The notes under the pieces: model-generated
Databases searched by the model: none
The model's input: only the letters and a program-made list of their open reading frames with translations
Told to the model about the DNA's origin: nothing
Shown: positions 54,896-64,000 of the stretch, one piece after another
Layout: every line of letters begins with the position of its first letter
How positions within the stretch are numbered: the stretch's first letter is position 1
Origin: Gigaspora rosea
Lineage: Eukaryota; Glomeromycota; Glomeromycetes; Diversisporales; Gigasporaceae
Assembly (NCBI GenBank): GCA_003550325.1
Contig: QKWP01000647.1
Location: forward strand, 1 to 64,000
Direction: 5' to 3'
DNA length: 64,000 nucleotides
Made by a program: the position numbers and the translations under genes

Positions 54896-56313
54896 ATGGA
54901 ATACCTACAAGAAGTTAAAAACACTTTCAAATGTGACTTTATGAGAGTAAAAGAACAACTAGAAAATCAAAGAACATACACATTAGACAAAGACAAACAG
55001 ATAGCTAGATAGTTGGAACTAAATAGCCCCGAAATTATCACAGTAATTAAAAAATCATTAGAAGTATATGATTCACTCTCATACAAAGTCACAGTAAATC
55101 AAGATCTAACCATAGCCGAATTAGAGGTTATTGGGAAAATGAATAAAGGAAAACTAAAAGAAAAAGGTCCTAACCACCGGAACCAAATATAGAAGAACCC
55201 AACAAACAAAAACAAAGGAAGGAAGAAATAAGAAGAAAATTCCTAGAGGACAATGAATGTGGCACATGGGACTTTGAACTCGAAGAAAAGTTCAAAGAAC
55301 TAGAAGAAGAGCTGTCAATAAATAGAGAAAAAGAAGAGAAACAAAAAGACCTAACCCAAAGGGAAGATTACAAAATGGAAGATATAGAATTAGCAATCAC
55401 CCAAAAAACATGTATCGTAACTGATAAAATAATAATAACTGGGAACATCTATGACTCAATGTGGGCCCCAACACAAAATGAACAGGTGAACTCAAAAACA
55501 GAAACAATTCAAAGAACTAAACCTGCAGATTTGGACATTACAGTTTGGGATATATCCAACAATACACGGTTATATAAGATTAGGCGCTGTCTTTCCTTCT
55601 TTGGCAAAGCCACAATAATGGAAACACAAACAGTAAACAAATCCATAGCTGCATATATTCACCTGAAGCCATATTCTGAAGCAAGGCTAAACTCGATTAG
55701 ATCATCTTGGGCTATACACTATGAGGAAGGGAAGATGCTTCGAATAATACACAGAAAATTTGATAGAGAAATACTAGAAATAAGAGGGAATTATAAGGCC
55801 CTAATCAGAAACATCCCTGTGACAGCAACAGAGACATCGCTCCTGAGGCAACTAAGATGGATAAATACGAAAGCAGTGTACATATCAGTTAATAGAAATG
55901 GCAACCAACGTAAACATGATACAATCTATTTTGAGAAAGAGAAAGATCTCGACAGAGCAAAGCAAATGAAGATCTACTACTACGATACCAAATTGGAATG
56001 AGTATAACAGAATCATCGGAGTAACAAAGAAAACCCCTTACGGCATATAAAAGAACAAGTGCATGTATGGGATGATAGGAGCAAATACTCTCACACGGCT
56101 GAAGACAACTCCAAACATAGACACACACATCCTAATCACATAAAAAGGACTAAAGAAAATAAACAAATAAAAGAAAAGGAACCCCTCAAAGAAAAAGACA
56201 GAGTATCCCAGACAGAAACATTCCCGTTACTAAATAGTGCCTTAAAGGAAATTATAGAAAGACTCGAAAGACTGGAAGATAGTAAAGGGGTAAATAGCCC
56301 TTTACAATCTTAA
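54896..56313 (+). pseudogene. LINE ORF1, RRM-like protein
   Basis: Probable nucleic-acid-binding partner of the LINE. It starts at 54896 (MEYLQEVKNTFKCDFMRVK), meets a stop near 55008 and changes frame near 55178. It is then open to a stop at 55999-56001 and resumes in the same frame to 56313. At 55240-55360 is a charged coiled-coil-like stretch (KFKELEEELSINREKEEK). Two RRM-like folds follow: DITVWDISNNTRLYKIRRCL...AAYIHLKP (~55530-55670) and YKALIRNIPVTATETSLLRQ...DTIYFEKEKDLDRAKQ (~55790-55970). A second coiled coil (LNSALKEIIERLERLEDS) ends it. RRM assignment is by pattern only. Confidence 0.65.
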
Positions 56314-57301
56314 CGGCGCACCAGTTGAACCACAGAATAGTGCAGGACTCAAGAGCCTGCAACAGCTCCTGAAAGAATTAGAACAAATTAATACAAATTT
56401 TTGGAAATTGGGTTTTCATAATATTAACGGGATTAAAAACAACATAGGCAAACTTCAGGAGCTTTTAGAAATAGGAAAAAGAGAAAATTTGGACTTTATT
56501 GGGATAAAGGAAACTAATACATGGAGTAAGGAAATGCAGTATGCAGATCTCGAATGGGGAGACTACAAACCGTACTGGACTAAAAAACACATAGAGAAAA
56601 AAAAGGGATCAGGTGTAGGGTGCCTAATTAAAAAACATTGGCAAAAGTATCTCACAAGCGTAACATCTCCAGACGTGTATACCCTAAGATGCACATTCGA
56701 ATTTAGGGGAGTAACATTTATCATATGGACAGTGTACATGGCTCCGAATGATAGAGAGACACAAAAGAAAATTCAGCAACAAATTGCAACAGATGTTTGC
56801 AAGAAAGGACCAAATAATAGGATTATTATTAGGGGCGACCTAAATACACACGACCTATCTGGAGCAAACGAAGAACCAAAAACTGAAGCTATAAGCAAAC
56901 AAAACAGAACCCATCTAATCAAATGGCTTCAAAGAACTGGCTTCACAGATACATATAAGCTGATCAACCCAAACGGAAACAAATACACATGGTCAAACGG
57001 AACATCCAAATCTCAAATAGACTACATTTGGGTTGACTCAGAACTTAAAAGTATAACAGTAGATAGTGACATAGAACAAATAGAATTTTGTACAGGAAGT
57101 GATCATAATCTCGTTTGGACGGACCTGTATACTGAACTCATACTAGATAATCGCTCCCTCAAACAACAAAAAAGAATAAACGTAGAGAACAGAAAAATCT
57201 TCCTTTATGATGAAGCCACAAAGGAAGATTGGGATGAATATAGAAACAAGCTAGATAAGCTAATTAAAAACGATATCAATAATAAGAAAAAGAAAGAGTG
57301 A
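56293..57301 (+). pseudogene. LINE ORF2 start and AP-type endonuclease domain
   Basis: Target-nicking nuclease at the N-terminus of ORF2. The frame is open from about 56293, overlapping the ORF1 end, so no ATG decides the start. From 56408 it reads GFHNINGIKNN (catalytic Asn), IGIKETNTWS (Glu), IIIRGDLNTHDL (Asp and Asn), KSQIDYIWVDSE and GSDHNLVWTDLY (catalytic Asp-His). All residues expected of an active AP endonuclease are present, in contrast to the minus-strand LINE. A stop at 57299-57301 and further lesions follow before the polymerase domain. Confidence 0.88.
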
Positions 57302-57438
57302 CCAAACTATCTAAACATGGAAGAAAGGATTAATGAAAAATGAGATAAAATCGTCCAGTAGATTCAGACGGCTACAAACAAAACCATACCATACAAGCAG
57401 ATCAAGGGAACACAAGATGAAAAACGCAAACAAGTGGT

Positions 57439-59412
57439 ATGGAACCCCAGTTTAAGTGGATAAAGAAGCTCAGAAAACTGGGCCGAAAAGTACAGCAAAA
57501 CTTAAATAGGGTCATAGATAGTCAGTACAAAGCAAAAGTGAATGCAACTATACTAGAGGTCAACATGCAAAACGACACAGAAATTCCCTTACTACGCCAA
57601 GAAATTTGGAAAACAAACTGGCTAAACCAACTAAAGCTCTGGATCTGAATCTTAGAAAGGAAAATGGTAGCAAAACAAAGAATAGCAAAAGAAGTAGATA
57701 TTCGGGGTTATATAGAGAGAAGATACGGCCTTATAGGGAAAGAAGAGAAAAAGATGTTGAATAGCATTCTGGAAAGACCCTGGAATAAGAATACCATCGA
57801 CCGGGTATTGATAGAGATAGAAGGGGGAAGAGAGAAAAGACGCTTAATCACAGAACCAGAAGACGTCAAGAAGAAAGTTAACTCATACTTCGAAAAACAA
57901 TATACGCAAAAGAAAAGAAGCAATAATAAGGCAGAAGAATCATGGACCAAAGAGTATACTCCCAAAGAGTGGATCAGAAGAGATTGGTATCTCCCAGTTC
58001 TACATAAAATTAATGTAGACAATTGGGAGACAGCAATAGGTAAAACAAGGAACTCCTCAGCACCAGGTGCATCAGGCATCGGTTATACCCTACTCAAAGC
58101 CTTAAGTAAAAAAGCGAAAGAAGCTATAGTAAAGCTGTTTAACATGATAATAAAGACAGGAATATTACCAGACAAATGGAAGCTTGGCGTAATATTCACC
58201 ATATCCAAGATTCCGAATGGGATTTGGCTTTACAAAATATGAGACCTATAATGCTATTGGAAGCCGGCAGAAAATGCCTAATTAGAATCATACAAGCGCG
58301 ACTTAGTGAGGTCATCACAAAACACTAGATTCCAAAGGGACTTAACTTTGCTGGACTGAAGGGAGAGTGTACTCAAGAACCCATACATATACTAAACTCA
58401 TTAATAGAAGATGCGCAACAAGAAAACAAGGAGCTATAGATTACATTACTAGATATAAAAAAAGCTTTCGATACCGTTAACTTGGAGCGACTGGAACTAG
58501 CCATGGAAAGAATTAACTTNGAATCATACAAGCGCGACTTAGTGAGGTCATCACAAAACACTAGATTCCAAAGGGACTTAACTTTGCTGGACTGAAGGGA
58601 GAGTGTACTCAAGAACCCATACATATACTAAACTCATTAATAGAAGATGCGCAACAAGAAAACAAGGAGCTATAGATTACATTACTAGATATAAAAAAAG
58701 CTTTCGATACCGTTAACTTGGAGCGACTGGAACTAGCCATGGAAAGAATTAACTTCCCAAAACAGCTTGTTAGAATACTCATAAATCTCTTTAGGGACAG
58801 AAAGGTGCAGGTCATAACAAAGTACAGAATGACGGCCCCCTTTATAGGGCAGAAGGAATTGACCAGGGGGAGGTAATATCTCCTCTCTTATGGAGAATTT
58901 ACCTTGACCCGCTACTACACAAGCTAAGGTACTCAGACTGGGGAGCAGAAATATCAATCAACTGGCCAGTCGACCTCAACACAAATGAACACAAAAATGA
59001 AAGCTCCAAAGTAACAGCTATTGCGTACGCAGACGATACTGCAATACTAACAAACTCATACGATGATATGCAAAAGGCGCTAAACCTAATAGAAAGCTTC
59101 TTCAAAGCAAACGGAACTCTTCTAAACCCAAAAAAAACGGAACTGGTAGTCATAAACCAAAGAAGATTGAATAGCCCTAAAGAACTAGTGTGGAAAAAAG
59201 ACCAATCCAAAATCTTTGTCAAAAAAGAAACAGAACTAACCAGATACTTAGGAATATGGATAGCAGGAAGGAACCTGAGTAAAAGCTGCAAGAACAGACT
59301 TAGAAGAGAAACTATAGAACTAGCGACCATACTGAAAAGGAAAAATATCTCCATTGCGCAAGCAAAATACATTAATAATGTTGTATGGCTCCCCGCATGG
59401 AGTACAAACTAA
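57439..59412 (+). pseudogene. LINE ORF2, reverse transcriptase domain
   Basis: Polymerase region. 57664-58242 is open and holds NSSAPGASGIGYTLLKAL and TGILPDKWKLGVIFTISKI, the entry motifs of LINE polymerases. Motif A, LLDIKKAFDTVNLERL, appears twice, near 58450 and 58690, because of an assembly duplication. Motif B, GIDQGEVISPLLWRIYL, at ~58860-58910 and the catalytic AYADDTAILTNS at ~59025-59060 are readable only with a frame change near 58855. A stop or frame change also lies near 58240. The thumb region (NPKKTELVVINQRR, TRYLGIWIAG) follows to 59412. Confidence 0.85.
58285..58755. repeat. Assembly overlap duplication (235 bp twice around N at 58520)
   Basis: 58285-58519 equals 58521-58755, separated by a single N. 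It doubles motif A of the polymerase. Confidence 0.9.
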
Positions 59413-60606
59413 ACAATATCCTACTCACTCAGCAAGAATGTAACCGAATACAAAGTCCTTTGCTAAAAGTAGTTAAGTGGAAGGCAAACACAGAACAGAT
59501 AGCTCCCAATGCAGCGTTCGCCCATTCTGATATGTGCAGAATTAAGCCCTTGTGGCAACGGTACATAGAACATATGATAACAGAATGGATAGTCCGTATA
59601 AACAACCCAGACATAGTAGTAGATATAGTGAGAATCCGCATGAGAAAGGCACAACTAAAGCTCATGGAAACAGAACCAATATGGACCCTTAATGTAAAAG
59701 ATCTCACAAAAGAAAGATAGGACAAAAACCTAAACGTGGCAATCATGGTCGAGTCAAAAAAATTAGGAATCGATCTAGAAAGAAAACTGTCTAAAGACAC
59801 ATGGAAAATTAAAGGTGGTACCAACAAAGAAAGACATATTAAAGAAATTCTTAAAAATGCAGGTTGGGAAAAAAGAATAAGAGGCCTGGATGAGTTAAGA
59901 ATTTGGTACCTAGATCACTTAACGACAGGTGAAAACCAGGAACTTCTAACGTGGCAACAAATTAGAAGAATAGGAGATTTGGCTGCATTCGGTCGAATTC
60001 CTAACTGGTTTAAAGAACTGGAAAGAATCGTATTAGAAAATGGGCGCTCCAGAAAAATAAAGGGAGAATTCCAGCACAATGCAGATAATATTATACCTCA
60101 AGTTAAAATGAAACAAAGAGCGATCTCTGATAAAAAATCCAAAAAGGAATGGGNTAAGAGGCCTGGATGAGTTAAGAATTTGGTACCTAGATCACTTAAC
60201 GACAGGTGAAAACCAGGAACTTCTAACGTGGCAACAAATTAGAAGAATAGGAGATTTGGCTGCATTCGGTCGAATTCCTAACTGGTTTAAAGAACTGGAA
60301 AGAATCGTATTAGAAAATGGGCGCTCCAGAAAAATAAAGGGAGAATTCCAGCACAATGCAGATAATATTATACCTCAAGTTAAAATGAAACAAAGAGCGA
60401 TCTCTGATAAAAAATCCAAAAAGGAATGGGTATTAGGAACAAACCAGGAAAGTAACTAGAATTTCTTTGGAAGGGTACTTCAGAAAAAGAAAAAGACTCT
60501 TAGAGTAGTTGAGTGGAACACTCTGAAAGAAGACAAAGAAAACTCAAGTCCAGAGAAGCATAATAAAGTTCCAATTCAAGAAAGAGAACTTCCGAACGAG
60601 ATTCAG
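59385..60606 (+). pseudogene. LINE ORF2, region between polymerase and RNase H
   Basis: Open pieces at 59385-59720 and 59736-60170, Lys/Glu-rich and helical, linking polymerase to RNase H. No catalytic motif. At least one stop or frame change lies near 59720. 59878-60153 is repeated at 60155-60430 by the assembly. Confidence 0.6.
59878..60430. repeat. Assembly overlap duplication (276 bp twice around N at 60154)
   Basis: 59878-60153 equals 60155-60430, separated by a single N. Confidence 0.9.
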
Positions 60607-62208
60607 GTGAAGAAAACGGATATAGTGGACGTTTCCTCCTGGATAAGAAGACATGAACAGGGTTGGAAGACGCTTATGGAGCCCAGAAGCTTAATCGAAA
60701 TCTCCAATATCAGAAACAAATGGAAAAGAAAGAAAACAACCGAAAGAGAAATGGAGACAAAGATAGAAGTACCAAACTGGGACTATTGGTGCATAGAGAA
60801 AACCATAGGTAATACAAATCGCAAAGAAGAACTCTGGAAGGCCCTTAAGAAAAACCAGAGCATGAAGGAGGGTATTTTCTATACAGACGGTTCACTCGGA
60901 GGAAGTGGTATAGAAAATCTTAGGATAGGACATAGTTTGGTACAGATAGATAATAATGGGAAAATAGTTAGGGAAATAATAGATAGAAGTAAAAATTGGT
61001 TCTCGTCCACCAGAGCTGAAATTATTGCAATCTTGGAAGCTATTCTTATATCCCCCTCAGGTAGTAAAATAGAGATACATACAGACAGTCAGGTGGAAAT
61101 TGACAAGATCAAGAGTCTAAACAGAAAATTCACCCCAAGAAGTTGGTTCAAGACCAAAGATGCAGGAATCTTAGGCCTGATAAAAGAGAACATAGAAGTC
61201 AAAAATATACAAGTCCATATGAAAAAGGTTAAGGCTCACACAGGCGTAAAGCATAATGAAAGGGCAGATACACTTGCGAAACAAGGTGCTGCCCTAAGCG
61301 AACATACAAGGTACTTGCCTACTGAAACACAAGGAATATTAATGAAACCTACTTGGAACGGTGCCGCGATAGAAATACCAATAAGAAAATTCGTTAACAT
61401 GGTTCTGGAAACATATTATAAAGCGGAATGGACCTTTTACAAAAATCAGAATGACAAGCTACACCTAAGTAGAAAGGGAAAAAAAGACTGGAAGGCCTTT
61501 CGCGATATTTGGAAGGTTACACGGAACACCAAGGCAAGCACATTTAAAGAACACAGAAAGTGGACTTTCAGACTCAAGACAATAAATGGGCTTCTACCAA
61601 CATTGGAAAAAAGACAGCAGGACAATATAGAAATATATCTCTCAACTCTCTGTCGTAAATGTAAGAAGGTGACCGAAACATCGGAGCATTTAGTAACCTG
61701 CGCGTCGGACAATGATCTATGGAAAGAAGAAGAGGGGAGAATAGCGGAGGACATCTGGCTCACATTACCAACGGATGAAAGAGGTTTAGTAGAAAAAGAA
61801 TACTTGTATAGAACTCTAACAAACACAGAATCGAACACCAAAGAAAGAAGGGAAAAGCTAGCAAGAGGAATCATAAGCACAGAGATCCGAACAAGTCTTA
61901 AAAGATTGGGGCTCAAGCAAAAGATCATTAACGATATCCTGTGTTCATGGCTAACGAAATGGTTGGATATTTTTCAAGAAAAGGTGTGGAAGCATAGGTG
62001 TGACGAGACCATTGAATGGAAAAAAAAGGAGGGTATTACTAGACGTGCGAAAGTTGGAAAAAAAGATAAAAATAGAAGAAAGACGACAGATAAAAATGAT
62101 ACTACCCCTGTAGAAAAAAAGAATAAGAAGGTCAACATAGTAAATTGTATACAAATAGCAATAAATGAAATGAATAAGTGGGTAAAAACAGGGGTATGTT
62201 CTTTATGA
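60607..62208 (+). pseudogene. LINE ORF2, RNase H domain and C-terminal zinc knuckle
   Basis: An uninterrupted 533-codon end of ORF2. RNase H would remove the RNA strand after first-strand synthesis. Its residues are all visible: D94 in GIFYTDGS, E138 in STRAEIIAILEAI, D160 in IEIHTDSQ, H211 in KAHTGVKHNERAD, and D221. The C-terminal half is basic and helical, with a C-x2-C-x8-H-x3-C knuckle at residues 349-365 (CRKCKKVTETSEHLVTC) and a Lys/Arg-rich tail. The part is intact, but the ORF2 it belongs to is broken upstream. Codons are less AT-skewed than the non-coding surroundings. Confidence 0.88.
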
Positions 62209-62456
62209 AATAAAAATTAGGTGGTCACAACAGGCTGTAGGTCCATGCTAATGACCCAGTCCTTGATTCGTCATTTGACAAAAAGGGACGGAGAAGCAAC
62301 ACCTACTTTGGCAAGTCGCATTTAGGTACCAATGGTAACCGGGTGAGCCGTACTTTAGGTTTTAGATATTTAATATTAAAAGTAGTAATAACATTTGCAT
62401 ATGTAACTATTTTTATAAAATAAAGTATAGTGTGATTGCCAAAAAAAAAAAAAAAA
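62209..62456 (+). terminator. LINE 3' UTR and poly(A) tail
   Basis: The non-coding tail includes GGACGGAGAAGCAACACC and CCGGGTGAGCCGTACTTTAG, GC-rich for this region and probably a structured recognition site for the reverse transcriptase. AAAATAAAG follows, ~25 bp before a 16-A tract at 62441-62456. Confidence 0.8.
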
Positions 62457-62475
62457 TATGAAATAACTAATATTC

Positions 62476-62793
62476 ACCACAGGTAATTATCACCTGTAAT
62501 TTAAATAAATAAAAATAAACAATTTTTATTAAAAAAAGTTAAATTTTTTTTAATATTAGGGTAAAGGTAAAGGCTAAAAATTAGAATAGAAGTTTATATA
62601 TAATAAAAATTTAGCAAGGAATTTTTTTTTGTATAAAAAAAGTAGTTTTATAGGCAAGTTTTTAGGTTAGAAGCAATTTTAGCAATTTTTTAAAAATTTC
62701 TTTGTTTTTTGTTATACAAAAATTAATTTACATGTTACACCTGATCCTAAATTTTAATTGGCAAATTAACTACAGGTGATAGTCACCTGTGGT
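62476..62793. mobile_element. 318-bp MITE with ACCACAGG ends
   Basis: ACCACAGGTAATTATCACCT and, reversed, ACCACAGGTGACTATCACCT are the ends. The interior is AT-rich and non-coding. The target is unresolved. It lies ~20 bp from the LINE poly(A) tail. Confidence 0.7.
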
Positions 62794-63133
62794 ATAAATT
62801 AGAAATATTCATGTAATATATATACTAGGAACCGAAAACCGGTATGCATCTGGAGCATAATTAATAGATTAATTAATTAGTAAATTAATTAAATGGACAA
62901 TTAATTAATTAGCTAAAAAATTGATTAATTAATAAAATTTTTTATTGATTTGTATTATTAGTTTAATAAATTATATAAAAATTAAAAATTTAAATTTAAA
63001 ATACAAATTAAATAAATATATAGAATTAATATAATAAGGTTATTAAAAATAAAGTATTAAATGCCTAAAAACTGATAGTATACAAATTATTTAAAATCAT
63101 AAATTTATATGATTTTTTTAAAATAAATTATTA
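62794..63133. other. AT-rich DNA with ATTAATTA runs
   Basis: TTAATTAATTAG-type low complexity at 62855-62930. Nothing else recognised. Confidence 0.4.
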
Positions 63134-63136
63134 TTA

Positions 63137-63551
63137 GGCCATACAAAATAAATTTCTTGGTTTACATAACATAAAACAAAATTTTTGACCTGGCTACCCA
63201 GATTTTTTTTTTTAAAAAAATTTTTTTATATATCCAATTAATAAATTGTTGCATATTCTATACCTAATGGAATTGTTACATAAAACATTTTATTTGTGAC
63301 CCGGTCCCACTCCCCAGAAATGAATAAAAACAAAAAAAAAATTCATTTCCGACCGGATTCTTCCAAATTTATTATATGCAAATTGGTATACAATACTGTA
63401 TTTGGTTAAGGTTGATTTGGTACTATTATTGTACAACCCCACCAGGGGTCTAGACCCATTGACCTCATTTCTATTGTCTAATTAAAAAAAATAATCTATA
63501 ATTTTCAATTTGGCCGGGTTATATAAACCAAAAAATTTATTTTGTATGGCC
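63137..63551. mobile_element. Harbinger-type MITE, family C, copy 2
   Basis: 415 bp, GGCCATACAAAATAAATTTC and, reversed, GGCCATACAAAATAAATTTT. TTA lies at 63134-63136 and 63552-63554. The interior contains GACCTGGCTACCC and GTGACCCGGTCCC. Confidence 0.85.
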
Positions 63552-63623
63552 TTATAAAATAAAATAAAATAAATTTTTAATTAAGATATTATTTTTTTAT
63601 TTTTATTTTATTTAATTAAATTA

Positions 63624-63774
63624 GGGGAGTAACAAAAATCAGGTGATTTTTTAGGGGGGAGGGGGGTAAAAAAAGTTAAAATTATATATAAGAACCTGAC
63701 TATTTATATATTAAGGAAGAAAGAGGGGGGTAGGCCTCTGATAAAAAATAATCAGGTGATTAATGACACTGCCC
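63624..63774. mobile_element. Harbinger-type MITE, family A, copy 4 (reversed)
   Basis: 151 bp in the opposite orientation: GGGGAGTAACAAAAATCAGG to GGTGATTAATGACACTGCCC. TTA at 63621-63623 and 63775-63777. Confidence 0.92.
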
Positions 63775-63777
63775 TTA

Positions 63778-64000
63778 TTATATTTATTGTTTTAAAATAA
63801 TTTTATTTTTTTTAATATAAAATCTTTATTTTAACTTTTTTTAACTTATTTTTTTTTAATATTAAATTATTTTTTAAAAAATTTTATTTATATTTTCTTA
63901 TTATTAATAACATTATATATATTATTATTATTTAAATTATTTTTAAAAAAAAACTTTTTTTTAAATTACTATTATTTTTTTAATTATTATCAATTAATTT
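63778..64000. other. T-rich DNA, nothing recognised
   Basis: Low-complexity A/T sequence to the end of the window. Confidence 0.4.

Larger units (their letters stand above)
54546..62456 (+). mobile_element. LINE retrotransposon, plus strand, with poly(A) tail
   Basis: Non-LTR retrotransposon with ORF1 (~54896-56313), ORF2 (~56293-62208: AP endonuclease, reverse transcriptase, RNase H, zinc knuckle), a 3' UTR (62209-62440) and a poly(A) tail (62441-62456). The 5' end is approximate. TATGAAAT after the tail recurs at about 54538-54545 and, with a longer but imperfect match (TATGAAATGACTA), near 54179; either could be the target duplication. Two contig-overlap duplications inflate it; without them it is about 7.4 kb, close to the minus-strand LINE. 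It has many lesions in ORF1 and the polymerase, but the last 533 codons of ORF2 are open. Confidence 0.88.

Noticed and set aside
61446-61928. Minus-strand 160-codon frame
   Set aside because: Antisense shadow of the RNase H/C-terminal part of the plus-strand LINE.
1-64000. CRISPR array, bacterial operon or riboswitch
   Set aside because: Tandem repeats here have no regular unique spacers, genes have spliceosomal introns and elements are of eukaryotic type.
1-64000. LTR retrotransposon or other virus-like element
   Set aside because: No paired long terminal repeats and no gag, integrase or capsid motifs were recognised; both polymerase-bearing elements have AP endonucleases and poly(A) tails, so they are LINEs.

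Overview
The window is AT-rich and I see no host gene, rRNA or functional tRNA in it. It reads as a graveyard of mobile DNA: transposons inserted into transposons, with tandem arrays and large inverted repeats between them. The protein families (hAT transposase with BED and DUF659-like parts, endonuclease plus RNase H LINEs), the short AT-rich GTATGT...TAG introns and the composition suggest a repeat-bloated fungal genome, most likely an arbuscular mycorrhizal fungus (Glomeromycotina). The organism is inference from gene style.

Layout. 0.4-2.5 kb: decayed hAT transposase. 3.0-5.7 kb: hAT-like element built of ATGAATATTC satellite, with a 0.96 kb tRNA-derived SINE inside it (21-bp target duplication). 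6.0-9.6 kb: dyad array interrupted by a 2.3 kb inverted-repeat element that carries a mariner-type foldback and a second SINE. 10.0-27.2 kb: one LINE on the minus strand with its poly(A) tail and target duplication, later hit by four DNA elements. The largest of these (12020-18729) is the highlight of the window: an apparently complete 6.7 kb DNA transposon with 34-bp terminal inverted repeats, a perfect 8-bp target duplication and a ten-exon transposase gene that I can read without a stop for 1,119 codons. 28.7-42.6 kb: small inverted-repeat elements (Harbinger-, hAT- and mariner-type) scattered in minisatellite and featureless AT-rich DNA. 42.7-46.0 kb: another member of the big transposon family, with an assembly gap. 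46.8-51.4 kb: a cluster of four related foldback units, three of them split by later insertions. 53.6-54.3 kb: a small family member inside an unidentified coding relic. About 54.5-62.46 kb: a plus-strand LINE with ORF1, endonuclease, reverse transcriptase, RNase H, a zinc knuckle and a poly(A) tail. 62.5-64 kb: more small elements.

Relations. The transposon at 12020-18729 could mobilise five other elements here (19000-19178, 23173-24919, 34018-36239, 42677-45993, 53573-53754): all begin AGGACCC or AGGACTC and five of the six have perfect 8-bp target duplications. The two LINEs are the likely source of the enzymes that moved the SINEs. Three TTA-target families (A, B, C; ten copies) and a CAGTG-ended hAT family (three copies) have no transposase source in this window.

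Caution. Five of the six single-N positions (21713, 25735, 45860, 58520, 60154) are each followed by a repeat of the sequence just before the N. These are almost certainly unmerged contig overlaps, and they artificially duplicate parts of both LINEs.
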